From assembly GCA_045617845.1 (NCBI GenBank), contig JAZLJL010000105.1, positions 1 to 64,000 of the forward strand: a stretch of 64,000 bases of DNA, in the 5' to 3' direction. The position numbers and the translations under genes were made by a program. The notes under the pieces were generated by a model. That model was not told the DNA's origin, did not search any database, and saw only the letters and a program-made list of their open reading frames with translations. Shown piece by piece: positions 6,233 to 16,078 of the stretch. How positions within the stretch are numbered: position 1 is the stretch's first letter; each line of letters starts with the position of its first letter. The DNA comes from UBA1181 sp045617845. Its GTDB lineage: Bacteria > Bacteroidota > Bacteroidia > Bacteroidales > Paludibacteraceae.

Positions 6233-8893
6233 TCAAAATAATGTCAACTGTTTATTGTCAGGGTTATCGTCATCACCCTCAACATCAGAAGCCTCGGAAT
6301 CAGCAGGAGCCTCTTCTACGGCCTCAGGGAAACGGATAGGTTCGAGTTCCTCAATATCTTGGATATTCCAAGTATGCAGACGTTTACCCTTAGCCTTCAT
6401 ACCCTTTACGCCAATAAATTCATCAGCATCGATTTCTATAGGCTCACGATGGCTATCCTGGCCACCAAAGACAAGCTTCAGACGAGGATAGAAAGTATCG
6501 GTAATCAGCAGCAATTGCGACTTAGGGTTGTCACCAATAAAGTTCTGTCGCTTATTAGACACCTCGAAACGGAAACGCTTCAGGTATTTATAGCCCTCGT
6601 TCGCGTCGAACAAAGCGACGGTCCAAATCTTCTCGGGGTTAAACTTCTCAAGAATCTTAACGTCATCCTCGAAATGGTTAGTGTCCTCAAAGCCAGACAA
6701 ATAGTAATCACCCTTAGCGGTAATGACAAGGATCTTGTCCTCAGATTGGAAATCGCCTAATAGGTCACCTTGGCCATTATAGTTCAAGCGAAGAACGTCA
6801 CGATCGAACCAAACAGCCCTTCCACCTAAAGTAGAGGAGCCCTTCTGCTTCAAGGTTATTTTCTGTACATCATTCTTAGTTAAAAGATTACCCATGGATT
6901 GACGTCCCTTGATACCAATCTCGCCAAAATCACGATCGAAGGAAGCCACCTTCAAACGCAATCTAGGTTTCAGGACGACATGGATAGTCTCCGCCTCGGC
7001 GTTGGAATTTGCGGAGAAATAAAGTATCTTAGATCCAGGAGTACCCTGAGTGATATCATAATCCTTATCACGGGAAACACCGGTAATAGCAAAACGTTTC
7101 AAGTAATTAAATCCAGTCTTTCCGTCACGATAAGCCACATTGTAAACCGTACGTTTATCATTTTTTCGGAACACATTCACATGGATCAAATCCTTACCCA
7201 CGTACATCTTGTTTTCGACCTTCACAACCTTATACTTACCATCTTTATGGATAAGGATAATATCATCAATATCGGAACAATTACAAACAAACTCGTCCTT
7301 CTTAAGGCCAGTACCGACAAATCCCTCATCCCAATTGACATAGAGTTTCTCGTTAGCTTCAACAACCTTTGAGGCTTCAATAGTCTCAAAATTTCGTATT
7401 TCTGTCAGACGAGGATATTTATGGCCATATTTATTCTTGAGAGACTTATACCAAGCGATAGTATAATCAACAAGGTTAGCCAATTGATAATCGACACCCT
7501 CGATTTGCTGCTTCAAAGCCACGATCTGTTCCTCGGACTTATCCGAATTGAACTTAAGGATACGAGCCATCTTAATCTCGAGAAGATGTTGCAAATCTTC
7601 ACGGGTCACCTCACGTACGAAATTAGGTTTATAAGGTTCAAGACGGAAGTCGATATGGGAAAGAGCCGCATCGACATCCTTACTCTCCTCGAACTTTTTA
7701 TCCTTATAGATACGTTCCTCGATGAAGATCTTCTCCAACGAACAGTAATGCAACTGCTCTAACAATTCGCCACGCTGGATGAGCAATTCCTGACGAAGTA
7801 GGTCCTTCGTTCGATCGACAGACATACGGAGCATGTTGGTGACGCTGGTGAAGATAGGCTTTTTATCATGGATCACACAGCAACAAGGCGAAATGCTAAC
7901 CTCACAATCCGTAAATGCGTAAAGAGCATCAATTGTCTTATCGGACGAGGTTTTATTTTCAAGATGGATAATAATCTCGGCATGGTCGGAAGTGTTATCC
8001 TCCACTTTACGTATATTGATTTTCCCCTTCTCATTCGCCTTAAGTATGGAATCGATCAAGACATTAGTAGTCTTACCATAAGGGATATCATTAATAACCA
8101 AAGTCTTATTATCAACCTTACTAATTTTAGCACGGACACGGACCCTACCGCCACGTTCACCATCGCAATAATGGGAAGCGTCCAACAAACCACCCGTTTG
8201 AAAATCCGGAAGGAGTTCGAAAGGCTGGTTATTTAAATAAGCTATGGCAGCATCGACGATTTCGTTAAAATTATGCGGCAAAATTTTAGAAGAGAGACCA
8301 ACAGCGATACCCTCCACACCCTGAGCCAACAGCAAAGGGAATTTAACCGGCAAAGTGATAGGTTCCTTATTCCTGCCATCATAAGAAGCCTTCCATTCCG
8401 TTATCTTGGGGCTAAAGACAACGTCCAAAGCGAACTTAGAGAGACGCGCCTCAATGTAACGGGGAGCGGCTGCGCTATCACCTGTAAGGATGTTACCCCA
8501 GTTACCCTGGCAATCGATCAAGAGATCCTTTTGTCCTAAGGTAACGAGTGCGCCACCAATGGAAGCATCACCATGAGGATGGAATTGCATGGTATGTCCG
8601 ACGATGTTGGCCACCTTATTGTAACGGCCATCATCAAGGCGTTTCATAGAATGGAGTATACGACGTTGCACAGGTTTAAGGCCATCATCCAAGTGTGGGA
8701 CGGCGCGCTCCAAGATAACATAAGAAGCGTAATCCAAGAACCAATTCCGGTACATACCCGGGATGTGGTGAAAGATATCCTGAGACTCGGATTCCTCCGG
8801 AACTTCATAAGAAGAGTTTGCTGATGAAGCAGAAGAATCCGCATCCATCAAATCATCAAAATCCTCAGTAGTGCCATTATTCTCGTCCGACAT
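6233..8893 (-). CDS. parC: DNA topoisomerase IV subunit A
   Basis: Cuts and rejoins DNA in chromosome decatenation, working with a ParE subunit not found in this window. The 886-residue protein has an acidic N-terminal extension of about 40 residues. The winged-helix breakage domain follows, with HPHGDASIGGALV at 105-117 and catalytic Tyr146 in APRYIEAR. The C-terminal part is beta-pinwheel-like and ends in an acidic tail rich in E and D. The sequence fits the Bacteroidota ParC-type family rather than GyrA; the GyrA-box is not seen. At the quinolone-contact positions (Ser and Asp/Glu in E. coli) it has Ala110 and Gly114. Confidence 0.92.
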   Translation of the reverse strand: MSDENNGTTEDFDDLMDADSSASSANSSYEVPEESESQDIFHHIPGMYRNWFLDYASYVILERAVPHLDDGLKPVQRRILHSMKRLDDGRYNKVANIVGHTMQFHPHGDASIGGALVTLGQKDLLIDCQGNWGNILTGDSAAAPRYIEARLSKFALDVVFSPKITEWKASYDGRNKEPITLPVKFPLLLAQGVEGIAVGLSSKILPHNFNEIVDAAIAYLNNQPFELLPDFQTGGLLDASHYCDGERGGRVRVRAKISKVDNKTLVINDIPYGKTTNVLIDSILKANEKGKINIRKVEDNTSDHAEIIIHLENKTSSDKTIDALYAFTDCEVSISPCCCVIHDKKPIFTSVTNMLRMSVDRTKDLLRQELLIQRGELLEQLHYCSLEKIFIEERIYKDKKFEESKDVDAALSHIDFRLEPYKPNFVREVTREDLQHLLEIKMARILKFNSDKSEEQIVALKQQIEGVDYQLANLVDYTIAWYKSLKNKYGHKYPRLTEIRNFETIEASKVVEANEKLYVNWDEGFVGTGLKKDEFVCNCSDIDDIILIHKDGKYKVVKVENKMYVGKDLIHVNVFRKNDKRTVYNVAYRDGKTGFNYLKRFAITGVSRDKDYDITQGTPGSKILYFSANSNAEAETIHVVLKPRLRLKVASFDRDFGEIGIKGRQSMGNLLTKNDVQKITLKQKGSSTLGGRAVWFDRDVLRLNYNGQGDLLGDFQSEDKILVITAKGDYYLSGFEDTNHFEDDVKILEKFNPEKIWTVALFDANEGYKYLKRFRFEVSNKRQNFIGDNPKSQLLLITDTFYPRLKLVFGGQDSHREPIEIDADEFIGVKGMKAKGKRLHTWNIQDIEELEPIRFPEAVEEAPADSEASDVEGDDDNPDNKQLTLF

Positions 8894-8922
8894 AACAAAT
8901 CAGTTTTTATGAAAATCGGGAC

Positions 8923-8930
8923 GAAATTAC
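8923..8930 (-). promoter_or_regulatory. -7 box upstream of parC
   Basis: The minus strand reads TAATTTCG, a common TAnnTTCG variant of the Bacteroidales -7 box, about 30 bases before the ATG. No -33 box is clear. Confidence 0.4.
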
Positions 8931-8990
8931 AAAATAATTAGGAGATTCGGAAAAAAAATAAAGGTGGGAGGCAAATAACCTTCCACCTTG

Positions 8991-9072
8991 TGCGGATAAA
9001 GGGACTCGAACCCACACGCCTTGCGGCACCAGATCCTAAGTCTGACGCGTCTACCAATTTCGCCATATCCGC
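8991..9072 (-). tRNA. tRNA-Leu (anticodon UAG)
   Basis: The minus strand folds into a full cloverleaf. The acceptor stem is GCGGATA/TATCCGC with discriminator A, the anticodon loop reads CTTAGGA, the variable arm is long and GC-rich (class II), and the T-arm contains GGTTCGAGTCCC. The 3' CCA is not encoded. Confidence 0.95.
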
Positions 9073-9087
9073 ATTGCTTAGTGAGCG

Positions 9088-9118
9088 CAAAGATAGGCAA
9101 AAACAACGGAACGGCAAA
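9088..9118 (-). promoter_or_regulatory. Promoter of tRNA-Leu
   Basis: The minus strand has TTTG at 9118-9115, exactly 19 bases, then TATCTTTG at 9095-9088. This is a perfect Bacteroidales sigma-70-type promoter, 15 bases upstream of the mature tRNA. Confidence 0.8.
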
Positions 9119-9130
9119 GGAATCGGACAA

Positions 9131-9164
9131 AAAAAAAGGAGAGAAATAATTCTCTCCTTTTTTT
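9131..9164. terminator. Bidirectional terminator after the SGBP gene
   Basis: AAGGAGAGA and TCTCTCCTT form a strong stem flanked by seven A and seven T, so it can act in both directions. It lies 15 bases past the stop of the surface glycan-binding gene and insulates it from tRNA-Leu. Confidence 0.85.
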
Positions 9165-9178
9165 GAGCTAAAAACCCA

Positions 9179-10729
9179 TTAGAATGGATATTTAGAAGCT
9201 GGAGTCGCACCATAGTATTTAGAGAAGCGAACACCGCCACCATCATCAGGAACGATACGGAAGTTATCAACTCCGACAAAGCACTTACCACCAAAGCCTT
9301 TAGCAGCTTGCGATTGGAAACCAGTACATTCAACCTGAATCAAGAAGTTACCGAAGTCATTTTTAGTCAAATGACCACAAGACTTCATAAGATCAGTAGT
9401 AGGCAAGTTGTACATACTTACATTATATCTGAAATAATCCTCAGTCAAAGGAATAGCGACAGTCATCCATTGGTCACCGGTATCAAAAGCCTTAGCCAAA
9501 GTAGTAACCGCAGGGTCTTTGGAATCGTCGATTGACAAAGTAACAGGGTTAAACCAAGCCGCAGGGACACCAAACCAATCAGGTTCACAAGTGTGGTTGT
9601 CAGCATCCCAACCAGGAGTGTTAGTATAGTCACGGCTGAAGTAACCGCAAGCGTCATAAGGGCAAAGAGTAGTTTCCTCAGAACCATATTGAGAGAAAAC
9701 AACATACATCCATTGTCCCAATGGAACAGCCTTAGGAACATACACCTCGAACTTCAAGACCAAATTAGAAAGATCTTCATTCTCGAAAGGACCAAGAAGA
9801 CTTACCTTTTCTTGCTTTTGAGAATACGGAGTCAAATAAATCAACTCATCAGAAGTAAAGTTGTAAGCGGTAGGAGTAGTCAAAACCTCGTAATAACCAT
9901 TACAAGGCTTAGGCATACCACCCATAGCCTCCACCATATCAGACCAATTGACATAAGTCGCTTGGCCCTTTACGTAAGGACTCCAATCGAAAGAGAAGGT
10001 ATCCAATGCACCGTGTTGGTCACTTGCCAATGTGTTATCGAAATCCAACCAGGTATTTCTGGTATCACGGAAGAGCATAGAACTTTGAGTTTCACCGAAA
10101 TGAGTCTTAACCTTAACAGGTTTAGAATCAGCTACGCCCTCAGGAACCTTAACCAACAACTCACAATTGTTGTTAGCGATTTTGTAACTAGCTTCAATCT
10201 CCTCACCTTTCTCATTATAGAAATAAACCTTTACAGGGTCGCCAGGGAAATCCAAGAAAGCGTTACCAGCGATTCTCAAAGTATCACCTGTAGGCACGAA
10301 CTCTGAATAGAACATCTTAATAGAAGGAGCAGGAACCGGTTTAGCTATATCCAAAGAATATGAACAACCAGTGCTGGAAGAAACTACGAGTTTAGTCGTA
10401 GAAGCATTGTTACCATCAGAATCCAATGTTACAACAATAGCATTGTCAGTAACGAAAGTAGGATTCAAAGGCAATCCATAATAATTGTTGTCCTCGTCCA
10501 CCAAGCAAACTGAATTAGTTGAAGAGAGACCAGAACCAACAATCACGATAGTGGTGTTAGCAGTCAATTGAGTCAACTGAACATCCATAGAATCCGCATT
10601 GACAACATAGTCAACAACGAAAGCGTCACAATTGCAGTTTACGCATTCATCTTCGCAAGAAGTAAACAATCCTGCGAATCCGATAGCCAAAGAGGCAACA
10701 GACGCAAAGAAACCATATTTTGTTCTCAT
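9179..10729 (-). CDS. Surface glycan-binding lipoprotein (SGBP, SusE-position)
   Basis: A 516-residue lipoprotein: the signal peptide ends LFTSC with Cys25, followed by EDE, an acidic lipoprotein export signal typical of surface lipoproteins in Bacteroidota. Several short Ig/IPT-like beta domains follow (for example APSIKMFYSEFVPTGDTLRIAGNAF). From about residue 230 there is a larger C-terminal carbohydrate-binding domain with many aromatic residues, of the type found in SGBPs encoded after SusD. Its place directly behind susC and susD indicates glycan capture at the outer surface. The bound glycan cannot be read from the sequence. The start at 10729 gives a proper signal peptide; an ATG at 10741 is also in frame. 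Confidence 0.82.
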   Translation of the reverse strand: MRTKYGFFASVASLAIGFAGLFTSCEDECVNCNCDAFVVDYVVNADSMDVQLTQLTANTTIVIVGSGLSSTNSVCLVDEDNNYYGLPLNPTFVTDNAIVVTLDSDGNNASTTKLVVSSSTGCSYSLDIAKPVPAPSIKMFYSEFVPTGDTLRIAGNAFLDFPGDPVKVYFYNEKGEEIEASYKIANNNCELLVKVPEGVADSKPVKVKTHFGETQSSMLFRDTRNTWLDFDNTLASDQHGALDTFSFDWSPYVKGQATYVNWSDMVEAMGGMPKPCNGYYEVLTTPTAYNFTSDELIYLTPYSQKQEKVSLLGPFENEDLSNLVLKFEVYVPKAVPLGQWMYVVFSQYGSEETTLCPYDACGYFSRDYTNTPGWDADNHTCEPDWFGVPAAWFNPVTLSIDDSKDPAVTTLAKAFDTGDQWMTVAIPLTEDYFRYNVSMYNLPTTDLMKSCGHLTKNDFGNFLIQVECTGFQSQAAKGFGGKCFVGVDNFRIVPDDGGGVRFSKYYGATPASKYPF

Positions 10730-10749
10730 TATAAAAAACATTTTTTAAA

Positions 10750-12666
10750 TTAATAAGGATACGTGTTGTCTAACACTTGGCTCGAAAGGTCTTGAACAGA
10801 AGAGTTCAAGTATGCCTTAGCGGAAGTCGGTATAGGCAAGAACCACAGATTTTTAGAGGTGAAGGTTTCGTTGAAGATATGAACCTCATCCTCACCAGCG
10901 TCTCTACCCAACTTAGTGTTAACATAGTAAACGATGGTCTTACGGTCATAACCTTGCTCCTGCTCGAACATAGACTCATCTTCGATCTCAGGGTTCTTAG
11001 AGAATTGAGCAGCACGGTCCATTTGAACCATAAACTTCTTAGCATTCTCAACATCACGATAGAAGAAACGCTTCAAATCCAACCAACCATGGCCTTCCAT
11101 TGCGAACTCCTTACGACGTTGTTGAACAAAGTCAGCACGTATGTTATTGTGATACAAAGGAACATCCAAAGCAACTTCAACCTTTTCTGTTCCACCTTCA
11201 ACAGGAATGTTTCTCACACCCTTGTAATCAGGGAGATCCATATCCTCAAAATAAGGGATAGCATCGGTAAGAGTTGGAGCACCATGAGCGGACAATACCT
11301 TATTGATATCCTCAAGACCTGAAGAAAGCTTAGCGGTAACATCCATATTCTCAAGAGCCATATTAGCCTCAGCGCGCATCATATAGACGTCAGAAAGACG
11401 AATAATGTCGGCACGACGGTCAATAGACATACCCTTCTCTTGTGTAGCAGTACCATCAACACCCCATATATACTTCTTAACGTTGTTCATCAAACATTGT
11501 CCACCGCTCAAGAAGTCAGTACCAGTCTTGATATGGTCAACTTTAGGATCGTATTGGGCAGTCTTAGGACCATAATATACTTTTACACCTTCAGCGGTCA
11601 CGTATTCGTGGTCAGACACCAAACACAACTCATACAAACGAGGGTCGCTCTTGTCGAAAGAGTTGTACAAGGTATAAGAGATACCCTTACCAGAACCCCA
11701 ACCAGAATTAGGGCTCCAAATATCCTCGCAAGCGATTTGAGATTCATATTGGGAACCTTCACCGAAATCACCCATATACCAATAAAGTGCGAAGATAGTT
11801 TCGGAACAAGGTGCCGTACGTCCTTCTGCAGAGAAGATATCCTGATGAGTGGTCAAAGACTTTCCACTCTTTTCTATGACTTGAGTTGTCAAATCAACAA
11901 CCTTCTTCATATATTCAGAAGACTCGGAAGCAGAAACCTTGAATGGGTATTGGCAACCTGGAAGGTCAGAAACGCAAGAACCCATTGTCAAATACAACTT
12001 AGCCAAAAGTGCTTTTGCGGAATATGAACTAGCTCTCCAGTTATCAGAAGGATTAGCCGGCAAGTTTTCTTCAGCAAATTTCAAATCTTGCTCAATCGCA
12101 GTATAAAGGGTCTTTCTAGAGACACAAGGAACAGCGACATTATTTGAGATATCAGAAGAAGAATTCATAATCAACGGAGTCTCACCGAAATACTCAGTTG
12201 CGAGGAAATGAGCATAACCTCTGAACAAACGAGCCTCAGCGAGGATTTCATTCTTTTGAGCTTCCGTCAAAGAAGAACTAGTCTCCAAGGAACTAACCTT
12301 ATCGATAATCTGGTTAGTTGTAGAAATCACACCGGAATACAATGAAGTGTAACCCTCCTTCAAGATTGAGTTATCCTCTCCGAATGAAAGTTTAAACAAG
12401 GCACCTTCCTCTTGGAACACGTTGAAAAGTATGCCAGGCACACCTTCGTTTACACACCAAGCGAATTTTGCCTCATACTCTGTCCATAGACGACCACCGT
12501 ACAATGGTTTTGTTAAAGTCTGGCAATCCTTGTAGGACTTTACAGACTCAGTTGAATACTGGTCATAAACGTCCACATCCAAGAAATCCTTACAAGAAGT
12601 AGTACAGAAAGCCAAAGCTCCTAAACCCCAAAGCAAAGATTTGTATTTAATATTATTGAAATTCAT
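10750..12666 (-). CDS. SusD/RagB-family outer-membrane lipoprotein
   Basis: A 638-residue lipoprotein with lipobox TTSC at residues 22-25, then KDFLDVDVYDQYS, the usual SusD opening. The helical TPR-like core is visible (ARLFRGYAHFLATEYFGETPL, SAKALLAKLYLTMGS), as is the family's C-terminal part (RRKEFAMEGHGWLDLKRF). SusD proteins cap the SusC barrel and deliver oligosaccharide or peptide. It lies 20 bases after susC and eight bases before the SGBP reading frame, so the three are one operon. No hydrolase is nearby to hint at the substrate. Confidence 0.95.
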   Translation of the reverse strand: MNFNNIKYKSLLWGLGALAFCTTSCKDFLDVDVYDQYSTESVKSYKDCQTLTKPLYGGRLWTEYEAKFAWCVNEGVPGILFNVFQEEGALFKLSFGEDNSILKEGYTSLYSGVISTTNQIIDKVSSLETSSSLTEAQKNEILAEARLFRGYAHFLATEYFGETPLIMNSSSDISNNVAVPCVSRKTLYTAIEQDLKFAEENLPANPSDNWRASSYSAKALLAKLYLTMGSCVSDLPGCQYPFKVSASESSEYMKKVVDLTTQVIEKSGKSLTTHQDIFSAEGRTAPCSETIFALYWYMGDFGEGSQYESQIACEDIWSPNSGWGSGKGISYTLYNSFDKSDPRLYELCLVSDHEYVTAEGVKVYYGPKTAQYDPKVDHIKTGTDFLSGGQCLMNNVKKYIWGVDGTATQEKGMSIDRRADIIRLSDVYMMRAEANMALENMDVTAKLSSGLEDINKVLSAHGAPTLTDAIPYFEDMDLPDYKGVRNIPVEGGTEKVEVALDVPLYHNNIRADFVQQRRKEFAMEGHGWLDLKRFFYRDVENAKKFMVQMDRAAQFSKNPEIEDESMFEQEQGYDRKTIVYYVNTKLGRDAGEDEVHIFNETFTSKNLWFLPIPTSAKAYLNSSVQDLSSQVLDNTYPY

Positions 12667-12685
12667 AATGATAATTCTTTATTAA

Positions 12686-15600
12686 TTAGAAATCAAAATT
12701 CAAACCAATGACATAAGATCTAGACAATGGGTAGCTACCACAATCTATACCTTGTTCAATTGCGCTTACGTTAGTTACCTCAGGGTTCAAACCAGAATAG
12801 CTTGTGAAGGTGGCAACGTTTTGAACATTAAACGAAACTCTCATGTTGTTCAACTTAATCTTCTTCACAACATCGCGAGGGACACTGTAAGAAAGACCAA
12901 TTGATTGGATACGTACATAAGAACCATCCTCTACATAACGGTCAGACACAATATTCGCAGCATCACCACCATCAGCAACTGAGTTAGGACGAGGAATGTT
13001 GGTAGAAGAGTTAGTGATATACTTGTACTCAGAACCATCCTCTGCAGTTGTAGTAGCTACACGAGCGTAATCAAGCACAGTAGACAATTGGTTGATGTTA
13101 GCACGGTCCATACCCTCCAACTTAGAACGAAGCAAGTTATATACATCGTTTCCGTAAGATCCGGTAAGGAAGATGTTCAAAGACCAAGGACCCCAGTTCA
13201 AAGTGTTTCCGAAACCGAAAGTGAAATCAGGGTTAGGGTCACCGATGTAAGTCTTATCAGCCTCGTTGATGACACCATCAGAGTTGATATCGACATAATT
13301 ATAGTCACCTACGTCAGTACCATCCGCACGTTGTAATTCGCCCAATTGCTTTGTGTTTTGGATAAGTCCGTCTGTCTTGAATCCCCAGAACATACCAGGA
13401 GCCTCACCGACACGGCTTACGCAATACGTACGTGTGGTAGTCTTGAATTGCTTCTTACCTTCCAAAACTGTAGAATCGCTTTGCAATTCGAGCACCTCAT
13501 TACGAACGAAAGAGAAGTTCAAGTCTGTGTTCCAAGAGAATGGATGTCCACCCAAATTATCCTTTTGGATATTAGTGGTAGCGATTGTGACATCGAAACC
13601 GACGTTCTTGATAGATCCAGCGTTGATATCAGGGATTTGGGTATACAAGTAAGAGTTAGCTGTACTTGCCAAAGTTGGACCTGGCTCAGCCTTCACGATC
13701 AAATCGTTGTTTTGTTTGTAGAATGCATCGAATGTAACATTCAAACGGTTCTTGAAGAAGCTAGCGTCGATACCGCCGTTAAGCTGCCAGTTAGTCTCCC
13801 AAATCAAATCTGGGTTCAACCAAGTACCATAAATCTTACCAGAACCGTTTTGGGTGTTCATTTGTTTGTAAGAACCTACGTGACCCATGTTGGTACCAGC
13901 GTTACCTGTTTGACCCCAACCAGCACGGAGCTTCAATTGAGTGATTTTCTTTTTACCAGTAATAGTCTTCATGAAATCCTCTTGGTCAATGTTCCATGCC
14001 AAAGAGAATGAAGGGAAGAAGCCCCAACGGTTTTCAGGAGACAATGTGGACGATCCATCGAAACGGCCAGTAGCAGTGATCAAATAGCGGTTCTTCAATG
14101 TATAGTTCACACGAGCGAACGTAGACATCATGGAAGCGGCGCCCTTGTAACCGTTGATTGTTCCAGGATCACCAAGTGCGTTTGTTTGGTACTGCTTGTC
14201 GATATATCTCATGTTATCCATGTAGTTGTTCTTGGTGGTAGAAGTACCTTCCCAAGTCGCCTTCCAAGCCTCGTAACCTAACAAAGCGTTCAACTTATGT
14301 TTCTTGTCTACACTCTTGAATGAATAGTTCAAAGTAGAGCAATAACGGAAATACATGTTTTGACGGTCGATGAACTCTTGCTTGTTAGTACCAGAGCTCT
14401 TAGCTGGGGTATAACGGCTTTCGCCAGAGTTTGAGTAATCAACACCGAATGTATTGTTCCAGAACAAATCCTTAGTGAAACCAATAGTAGCGAACGTTTG
14501 ACCGATCACGTTGTTCTTGCTAAGGAAAATTGGAGAGTAGTTTGCCTCAGAAAGAGGGTTCATCTTAATTTCCTGGTCCTCAGATCCCAACTCGGTATAG
14601 GTTCCATCGAAGTTATATGGAGAAGTAGCAGGGCTAGAAATCAATGATTGGATGTAAATAGCCTCCTCGTTTGAGCTACCTGAACCGATACCTGTCAATT
14701 TGTTGTCGTCCGCGAACTCGAAACCATTCTGCTTTGTTTGGGTCATATAGGTATAAGCCAAGTTAATACCCATTCTCAACCAATCCTTGGTTTGGTTTTC
14801 GAGGTTAACACGACCGTTGAAACGTTCGAAGTCTGTGTTGACCAAGATACCGTCTTGGTTCATATAACCCAAAGAGAACGCATATTGAGTCTTCTCGGAA
14901 CCACCAGTCAAAGACAATTGGTGGCTGTGGCTGATAGCTGTGTGGAACATCTCGTCTTGCCAATCTGTTCCTGCGCCACCTACCTTTGCGATAGCTTGCA
15001 ACTCTTTGTCGACTTGTTGGTTGAATGCGCCAGCGACAACTGGGTCAGTGTAGAATGACGCAAACTCTTGCAAATCCATCAAATCCAATTTGTCGGAGAT
15101 GGAAGAAACGGAGAATTGTCCAGCATATGAAATTGACGCATTCTCTTTGTTCTCATCCGCCTTCTTTCCTTTCTTAGTAGTGATCATCACGACACCATTC
15201 GCAGCACGGGAACCATAGATGGCTGTTGCGGACGCATCCTTCAAAACCTCCATAGAGAGGATATCGTTAGGGTTGATTGACGCCAATGGGTTATCGTTAG
15301 AACTTGTCTTACCGCCACCGATAGGCATACCATCCACCACATACAATGGAGTGTTGCTTCCTGTCAAAGATCCCAAACCACGGATTGTGACAGAAGCCTC
15401 TTGACCTGGTTGACCAGAACTTGAAGACACACGCACACCAGAAAGTTTTCCTGCCAATGCTTGGTCTACAGAAGCAGTTGGCGCACCTGACAAGGCACTT
15501 GCATCAACCTTTGCCACAGATCCTGTAACATCGGATTTGGATACCTTACCATAATCACCAGACACAACCACCTCTTCAATTTCGGTAGTTTCCTGAGACA

Positions 15601-15868
15601 ACTTGATGACATAGTTGTTCTTAGAGTCAATTTTAACTGTTTTGGTCTCATATCCCATAAAGGAGATTTCCAAAACGTCACCAGTCTCTACGGAAATTGT
15701 AAAACTTCCGTTCTCATCAGTCATCTCATAAACATCTTGAGATCCCTGAACTACGACGTCTGCTCCTGGCAACGGACCATTAGAATCAGAGACAACACCC
15801 GTGATGTCACGTCCCATCAGTCCACCGGCCGCACAAAGCAACGTCAAAGACAATAAAACTTTTCTCAT
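12686..15868 (-). CDS. SusC/RagA-family TonB-dependent transporter
   Basis: A 1060-residue outer-membrane transporter. It has a signal peptide of about 19 residues, then a carboxypeptidase-like/CNA-B domain (DITGVVSDSNGPLPGADV to FMGYETKTV). The plug domain follows, with the SusC signature around QALAGKLSGVRV and the PLYVVDGMPIGG segment, then a large beta-barrel ending in the terminal aromatic residue (IGLNFDF). It imports nutrients captured with SusD using TonB energy. It heads the susC-susD-SGBP operon. No sensor/regulator gene (SusR, HTCS or sigma/anti-sigma) is adjacent. Confidence 0.96.
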   Translation of the reverse strand: MRKVLLSLTLLCAAGGLMGRDITGVVSDSNGPLPGADVVVQGSQDVYEMTDENGSFTISVETGDVLEISFMGYETKTVKIDSKNNYVIKLSQETTEIEEVVVSGDYGKVSKSDVTGSVAKVDASALSGAPTASVDQALAGKLSGVRVSSSSGQPGQEASVTIRGLGSLTGSNTPLYVVDGMPIGGGKTSSNDNPLASINPNDILSMEVLKDASATAIYGSRAANGVVMITTKKGKKADENKENASISYAGQFSVSSISDKLDLMDLQEFASFYTDPVVAGAFNQQVDKELQAIAKVGGAGTDWQDEMFHTAISHSHQLSLTGGSEKTQYAFSLGYMNQDGILVNTDFERFNGRVNLENQTKDWLRMGINLAYTYMTQTKQNGFEFADDNKLTGIGSGSSNEEAIYIQSLISSPATSPYNFDGTYTELGSEDQEIKMNPLSEANYSPIFLSKNNVIGQTFATIGFTKDLFWNNTFGVDYSNSGESRYTPAKSSGTNKQEFIDRQNMYFRYCSTLNYSFKSVDKKHKLNALLGYEAWKATWEGTSTTKNNYMDNMRYIDKQYQTNALGDPGTINGYKGAASMMSTFARVNYTLKNRYLITATGRFDGSSTLSPENRWGFFPSFSLAWNIDQEDFMKTITGKKKITQLKLRAGWGQTGNAGTNMGHVGSYKQMNTQNGSGKIYGTWLNPDLIWETNWQLNGGIDASFFKNRLNVTFDAFYKQNNDLIVKAEPGPTLASTANSYLYTQIPDINAGSIKNVGFDVTIATTNIQKDNLGGHPFSWNTDLNFSFVRNEVLELQSDSTVLEGKKQFKTTTRTYCVSRVGEAPGMFWGFKTDGLIQNTKQLGELQRADGTDVGDYNYVDINSDGVINEADKTYIGDPNPDFTFGFGNTLNWGPWSLNIFLTGSYGNDVYNLLRSKLEGMDRANINQLSTVLDYARVATTTAEDGSEYKYITNSSTNIPRPNSVADGGDAANIVSDRYVEDGSYVRIQSIGLSYSVPRDVVKKIKLNNMRVSFNVQNVATFTSYSGLNPEVTNVSAIEQGIDCGSYPLSRSYVIGLNFDF

Positions 15869-15935
15869 CTTTTTAAACTATTATTAATACAAATTGAAAT
15901 ATTTTACAATTATTCACATTAAACAAAAACCAACG

Positions 15936-15943
15936 CAAATATA
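15936..15943 (-). promoter_or_regulatory. -7 box upstream of susC
   Basis: The minus strand reads TATATTTG, a perfect TAnnTTTG box, leaving a leader of about 60 bases. No TTTG is present at the usual spacing, so the promoter may need an activator. Confidence 0.5.
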
Positions 15944-16027
15944 AGTTAATTATCGTTATTTCCCATCTTTTTTAACAAAAAACCTTTAAAAAGTTTTTTC
16001 TTCTAAATATCTTAATATAAAAGAAAA

Positions 16028-16053
16028 GGCCTGAACGTTTTTTCGTCCAGGCC
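16028..16053 (-). terminator. Terminator of the InlB-repeat gene
   Basis: GGCCTG and CAGGCC with an inner ACG/CGT form a strong stem around a T6 loop, 26 bases after the gene's stop codon. On the minus strand it is followed by TTTTCTTTTATAT. Confidence 0.75.
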
Positions 16054-16078
16054 CTCTCCTAAAATATAACGCAACTAT

